A stretch of DNA of 64,000 nt from Coptis chinensis (taxonomy: Eukaryota > Streptophyta > Magnoliopsida > Ranunculales > Ranunculaceae): contig CM027378.1 of the NCBI GenBank assembly GCA_015680905.1, positions 74,305,501-74,369,500 of the forward strand, given 5' to 3'. Every line of letters begins with the position of its first letter. Position 1 is the stretch's first letter. Below are positions 59,000 to 64,000 of the stretch, piece after piece. The position numbers were made by a program, and so were the translations under genes. The notes below the pieces were generated by a model. The model did not search any database and was not told the DNA's origin. It worked only from the letters and a program-made list of their open reading frames with translations.

Positions 59000-60320
59000 A
59001 CTTGTACTCTATTTTCTCATCTCCATGGTACGCGGATATCGTTAACTACCTAGTTACTGAGGAAGTCCCCTTCTTTTGGTCACGTCCTGATCATAAAAAG
59101 TTCTTATCCACTGTAAAATATTATTTGGGATGAACCCTACCTCTTTAAGTATTGTTCGACCAACTCATTCGCCCGCATTGCGTTCCGGCGGGGGACACAC
59201 CGATGTATTATCCTTTTGCCATGAACAATCTTGCGGAGGTCATTTCAATGGAAAGAAAACTGCGGCCAAGGTGTTACAATGTGGTTTTTACTGGCCTACC
59301 CTTTTTTGCGATGCACACGAACATTACATAGCTTGCATTGCATTTGCCGACACCTAGGTCGAATTACCAAACGAAATATGATGCTCCTAAATCCTATCTT
59401 GATTGTAGAAATTTTTTATGTTTGGGGCATTGATTTTATGGGACCCTTCCCTATTTCTCAAGGTTTTCTATACATTTTAGTCATTTGTAGACTATGTGTC
59501 CAAATGGATTGAGGCACTTTCGCGATGTCGCTCAAATGACCATAAGACTATCGTGAGATTTGTAAAAGAAAACATTTTCTCTCATTTTGGTGTTCCCAAA
59601 GCTATCATCAGTGATGGGGGTACACATTTTTGTAACAAAATTTTTGGGTTTTTAATGAAGAAATATGGAGTTACTCACAAGGTTGCTACTCCATACCACC
59701 CACAAATGAGTGGCCAAGTGGAAGTCTCCAACAGAGAGATAAAGTCTATTCTGGAGAAAACTGTCAACCCATCAAGAAAGGACTGGTCTCTCCGCTTATC
59801 GGATGCCTTGTGGGCATACCGAACAACCATTTAAGACACCTAAGGGGATGTCTCCTTACCGCATTGTTTTGGAAAACCTTGTCATCGCGGTTGAACTTAA
59901 GCATCGTGCCCTTTGGGCCATCAAAAGCCTTAATTACAATATCATTGGCAAAGAGAAAGTTTAAAACTGCAATTAAATGAGCTGGAAGAGATTCGGAGTG
60001 ATGCTTATGATCTCTCGAAATCCTACAAAGCTAATATGAAAAGAGTGCACGACAAGCACATTTTGCGTAATGATTTCAAAATTTGCCAAAAAGTTTTACT
60101 GTACAACTCCAGATTACACATCTTTCCTGGTAAATTGAAAACCCGATGGTCTGGTCTTTTCATTGTGTCAGCTGTGAAACATTATGGGGCAATTTCTTTG
60201 CTTAATCCAAAAGATAACAGTGAATTTCAAGTCAATGAACAACGCCTAAAATATTACCACGAATTACGCTCACCAGATGTTGAACAGACTCTTCTTCAGA
60301 ATCCAGTATACACTGACTAG
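59000..60320 (+). pseudogene. Integrase of the Athila-type element, frameshifted
   Basis: The zinc-binding region is scattered over two phases around 59210-59350 (CGGHF..KKTAAKVLQCGFYWPT). The core shows YVWGIDFMGPF (first Asp, about 59430), a shift near 59490, then [12 protein letters not shown] (second Asp, about 59610) and [19 protein letters not shown] (Glu, about 59720). A stop at 59832 follows YRTTI. The C-terminal GPY-like domain (FPGKLKTRWSGLFIV) lies at 60120-60170 in a separate open stretch ending at 60320. Confidence 0.82.
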
Positions 60321-60481
60321 ATGTTTTGTTCGGCGTACTCAATCTTGTTTCTATAGAGGGTACGCCATTTTGGTAGCTAGGCCATCTTCTATCTTATGAT
60401 CTCCAAAGTTCTTTGAAGTGTGTGGTTGCAAGCGCCGGAACCTTAGTCCACGAAAACTCTTTTTCGAAGGCCCGAGTATAA

Positions 60482-60826
60482 ATGTCTTCTGCAACACGAG
60501 CAAACGTACTTTTTGGTAAACGATGGGTACCTAAGATTTCACCTCCTTCCTTCTCTTCCCTTTTCTACCCTCTACCTCGCGAACTTCAGCTAATCATTTG
60601 GTGTAAGTCTCACTCATCACGAATAAGGAATGGTCGTAGTTCTTTTGCTCATAAACGACGTGCGCGAAGGATGGGCTGGTGTATGCATTGCCAAACACCC
60701 TTCTGTCTAGGCCTTGACTTCCTATCCGATACTAGCCAGTTTAAGGTATACTTTTGTTTGACACCAGCTGTGCAAGATAATCTTCATCGCCGCGCCGTTT
60801 CTCCCACAGGTTGGGATTCGTCTTGA
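60482..60826 (+). other. Downstream ORF of the Athila-type element, function unknown
   Basis: A 114-codon frame right after integrase with a basic middle (RNGRSSFAHKRRARRMG) and WCMHCQTPFC, a pair of closely spaced cysteine pairs. It ends at a TGA inside a 33-bp tandem repeat. I do not recognise a family. It may be a remnant of a longer 3' gene or a chance frame. Confidence 0.3.
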
Positions 60827-60916
60827 GAATCTGACGTTAAAAGACTCGATTCGTTTTGAGGATCTGACATTAAAAGACTCGACTCGTCTTGAGGATCTGA
60901 CGTTAAAAGACTCACC
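60818..60916 (+). repeat. 33-bp tandem repeat, three copies
   Basis: Units at 60818, 60851 and 60884 share TCGTCTTGAGGATCTGACGT then TAAAAGACTC. The unit length is 11 codons. The first copy contains the stop codon of the preceding ORF. Confidence 0.9.
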
Positions 60917-61749
60917 TTGTAGATATGTTTATATTGTTGCCTTTTCCCTTTGCATTAAGTTTTGCACATGGGATTCGTGTCCAACCTCAGATGTTGCATA
61001 CTTGGAACACAAACGGGCAATGGATTCCACCAGACCAACCCTAGAATTGGTTAGTTTGAGTCCCTTGGGGAGGTTTGAAGATAGCCGTATGTAATAAGGG
61101 CAATTTTATTAGACCGTAGCGCGCACGGTCCAGGATGGTACCGTCCTGCTCCTAACCCCATAATACATAGAGGTGAAGCCACAGTCTGGCTGGATTGGGT
61201 TCGCTCCAGAGCCGACATGACAGTTGTCTATGATTATAGATGGTGACTCTTCTGGACATCCAGTGTTCTTCACGTTTATCTCCTTTGTATATAAATACAA
61301 TCTTTGTTTATAAATAAAACACCCTCCTTCTTTTCAAAACTTTTGTGACCTTTGAGAATGACTCTTACAATTGGATAGCATTTTTCGTGCCGATCATTTC
61401 GATATCTCATTCATCCAATTCGGAGTCCTAACGAGTCGTGGGTAAGCATTTTGATTTTTTTAGGCTTAAATCGGGCTTTAGGCTTGATTTGGGCTTCGGG
61501 AATTTTTTTGGCCCCACCAAAATATCGATTTCTTGATCCATTTAAACACAAAAAACCGGAAAACACGCGTCACATTTACATCATTCTTCTTCCTAAAAAA
61601 CCGGATCTTGCCCACTCTCGATATAGTCTCGCACGAGATAGGCCCACACTAAAACCAGGTCTCGCGCGAGACCCTCACATCTCCGACCAAGTTTTCCTTC
61701 CGTCAGAACATCCCAATTCTTACCCTCATCAGTAATCAATAGCCATCCT

Positions 61750-62822
61750 CTCTCTAAGACCAGTAATGGCCGGAAACAGGCGGATTTGTGTGGAAATTTT
61801 TTTTTGGAAATTTGTTTGAAAACGGAATGTTTGCTCCATTCTTTGATCACAAAATTCACTCTAGAGGATGGGAGAGTTTGTTATATGCCAATGGAGGGCT
61901 TTATTCCAAGGATTTGGTGATGAAATTCTACGACAATGGGAGCTTTAATGGCGACCATTTTTAGGTCACCGTCGAGGGTGTGCGCCACGAAGTCACACCT
62001 GTGTTGCTCTCTGGGATCACGGGCATTCCTTTGGTCGACCACGTACTGACTCAGCAGCAGTCCGTGTACCCACAGACTTACGACCTAATGCTCGACACGC
62101 TAATCGAGGGAGAGTACAACATCGACGGGAAATGCGCGTATCAACGCTCGGTGCGACGAAACCAGCTGGTTGTGACTCAATGGTTGGGACTGAACGTCAT
62201 TGGCACCTCGAAGCCTTCGGACATCAACAAAACCTTCCTCCACCTTCTCTGGATCCTCCAGGAGCGAAAGGGTAACTTCTGCATCGTTACTTTTCTTTTT
62301 GATATTATCACACATGCTACTCTTAGGTCAGCCCCTCTTGCCGTTCTAGTAACGCAAGTTATGATTAATCTGGGTTTTCTGTCCGCCACCCCACTACTCC
62401 CTATACCACAATATGAGAATATGCTTGTCTTCAAGAAATGCATACAGGACCCTTGGGAACCCACAGCACCTAGGGCTGCCGAGCACGCTAGCGTAGGATC
62501 CTCTCACCTACCCTACTTTGATGAGACTGCCATGAGTAAGATCACCCACCCCATAGAGGCCTTACATACTGTGAACAGTGGTCTGAGAGACATGTACACT
62601 CGCCAGGTATCGATGAGACGTACCTTGGGCGAGTTAAGGACAAATATGACCACTCGCCACGAGTCGATGATGCAGACAAAGAATGGGCATGGGCGAATTC
62701 CAAAGGAAATGAGAGCTTCCATGACCGCATTTCGGGACAATATGCTTTTCGCGGAACCAGTTCCAATGAATGTTCATGGCGAGCCAAGATCGATTTCAGC
62801 TCTCGGTGATGGATACTCTTAG
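61750..62822 (+). pseudogene. Post-integrase ORF of the Athila-type element (putative plant transposon protein domain)
   Basis: The longest clean stretch is 61980-62822 (280 codons), preceded in another phase or across a TAG (about 61963) by RGWESLLYANGGLYSKDLVMKFYDN-like coding. The order (short strand/helix block, VTVEGVRHEVTPVLLSGITG, a W-containing helix, then a PSDINKTFLHLLWIL helix, a RKGNFCIVTFLFDII helix and a Val-rich helix) matches the plant transposon protein domain found in the third ORF of Athila-type elements. A charged C-terminal tail follows. Whether it acts as an envelope-like protein is unproven, and I see no clear signal peptide. The stop and an upstream frameshift suggest it is inactive. 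Confidence 0.55.
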
Positions 62823-64000
62823 TGATATCCGGGGCAGTTAGCCTCCACGGGGAGCTCGTCTTGCCGCGGCGTCGCGGAGGACTCCTAGTTCTTCTTCTAC
62901 GACCCAGAGGATTCTCTTACAAAGACCCGAGGATCATCAGTAGCTTGATTTTTTTTTCCGGTCTTGTATAATATTTATATCAGATACTTTATTTACGTGT
63001 TTGCATTTTCCAGCTTAATAGTAGATGGTTCCTAAATATTTCTATCTTGATATATTAGCTATATCTAATATTATAGTATATAGGTAGGAACATATATTGG
63101 TAATAATAAATTATATACATATATATAAATATATATTTTAAATGTCATACTTAAACAACAAATTTTAATGTAAACTAACGTTTTATAAAACATTCAGAAA
63201 CCGATAATGAAAACGCATAAAAAACGGTCAGAAAACGGTCATGAACCACATCTAAAAAACGGTCAGAAAATGACAATTTTCTTTCTATAAATAAGTTCAA
63301 CTCTTCCTCCATATTCACTCATTTCATATTCTTCCCTCTACACTTCTTATTCTAAAAAACGTTTTTAGATCACTCCAAGCTCAAGATTCATGGATGCACT
63401 AGAAAGGTTTGAGCAGCAGCAGATTGAATATGCTACTCAAGTCTTCATGCTCGGTTGTTTTATTATAGTCATGTTGTTAATGTGGCATATAGTTCTATCT
63501 AATATTTAGGTTTGTATTTAAGTCATCGTATCATTATGTTGTGTTTCCATACCGTTGTACGTTCTTACATCGTATTGTGATCGTATATCTACATTTTCCT
63601 TATCCTTCTACTTACGTTTTTCAAAAAAAAAAAAAGCACTCCTTGTCACATGCCCCATTCTTCTCATCCACATTACATCCACTTTTGCGCATATCTTAGA
63701 AGATACACGTGGTCTAACTATCCTGTAACACCTCGAAACGTATCTTTTACATTTTCGGATGGGTGCCTATTTATAACAAGGATAGACACCTAAAAAAATT
63801 TAACTTCCCTTTTTCCAAAATAATTTTTTTTTTCACCACTCCATCTTTAATGGCCCTCACTCGAAGTTTCGTGCCCGAGCAAAATTTTATGGAAAATTTC
63901 CAAAATGGTCTTTTTCATCCTTTTTTTTGACACTGAAATATTACGTCAAGGATGGTACCCTCTTTTACACCATAAGCAAGCATTTTATTCCAGAGAATTG
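62823..64000. other. 3' untranslated region of the Athila-type element or flanking DNA; no gene
   Basis: AT-rich, with AAAACGGTCAGAAAACGGTC-type short repeats at 63218-63270 and a poly(A) run near 63624. No TGATAA-type LTR start is visible before the window edge, so the 3' LTR, if present, lies further right. Confidence 0.4.

Overview
This window looks like nuclear DNA from a eudicot plant. It is AT-rich, its genes are interrupted by GT-AG introns, and it holds a coiled-coil NLR resistance gene and a PP2C phosphatase with the architecture of Arabidopsis At3g06270. The rest is a dense, nested set of plant transposons: Tat/Retand-like and Athila-like Ty3/gypsy elements, a FAR1/MULE element, hAT-like MITEs, a Helitron terminus and a Myb/NAM-domain transposon-type gene. 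The species cannot be fixed from sequence alone. Tat elements with 3' tandem repeats and an antisense gene are best known from Silene, which is suggestive only.

Layout. 1-4490: two Athila-type 5' LTR heads pointing away from each other (LTR at 1169-2241 on minus; LTR remnant ending at 4471 on plus). The internal DNA of the first carries a GC-rich array with alternating 33/44-bp spacing. 6500-9023, continuing at 19305-19870: a field of ~122-bp tandem repeats, A-rich modules and short CCCTAAA tracts. 9024-19304: a complete Retand-like element inserted in that field, with LTRs of 396 and 391 bp, a perfect 5-bp target duplication (CTTAC), decayed gag-pol with a second RNase H, a 60-bp dimeric tandem repeat, and an antisense three-exon gene with intact introns. 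20122-23545: a decayed minus-strand MULE encoding FAR1, transposase, SWIM and OTU-protease domains. 24160-24580 and 35132-35532: two copies of one hAT-like MITE family.

25984-29385 (minus) is an intact 1133-aa CC-NBS-LRR gene. 30769-34215 (minus) is a two-exon PP2C gene of 355 aa with a 2.4-kb intron that holds a MITE and two further repeat-like stretches. These two are the only clearly functional host genes.

38378-40468 may be a solo LTR. About 40.8-43.5 kb holds fragments of three unrelated host genes: a GCN1 exon on minus, a plastid pyruvate dehydrogenase E2 pseudogene on plus, and a first exon resembling mitochondrial enoyl-CoA reductase on plus. A good Helitron 3' end (hairpin plus CTAG) lies at 47451, so gene capture by a Helitron is the simplest explanation. 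49286-50380 is a broken Myb/SANT plus NAM-associated-domain gene. From 50982 an Athila-type LTR is interrupted at 51742 by a second Athila-type element, which runs off the right edge of the window (1737-bp 5' LTR, gag, protease, RT, RNase H, integrase and a downstream plant-transposon-protein ORF, all with stops or frameshifts).

The most unusual feature is the antisense spliced gene inside the Retand-like element. Its introns lie opposite to the element's genomic RNA and therefore survive retrotransposition. Next are the OTU-protease/MULE fusion and the multi-gene capture region.
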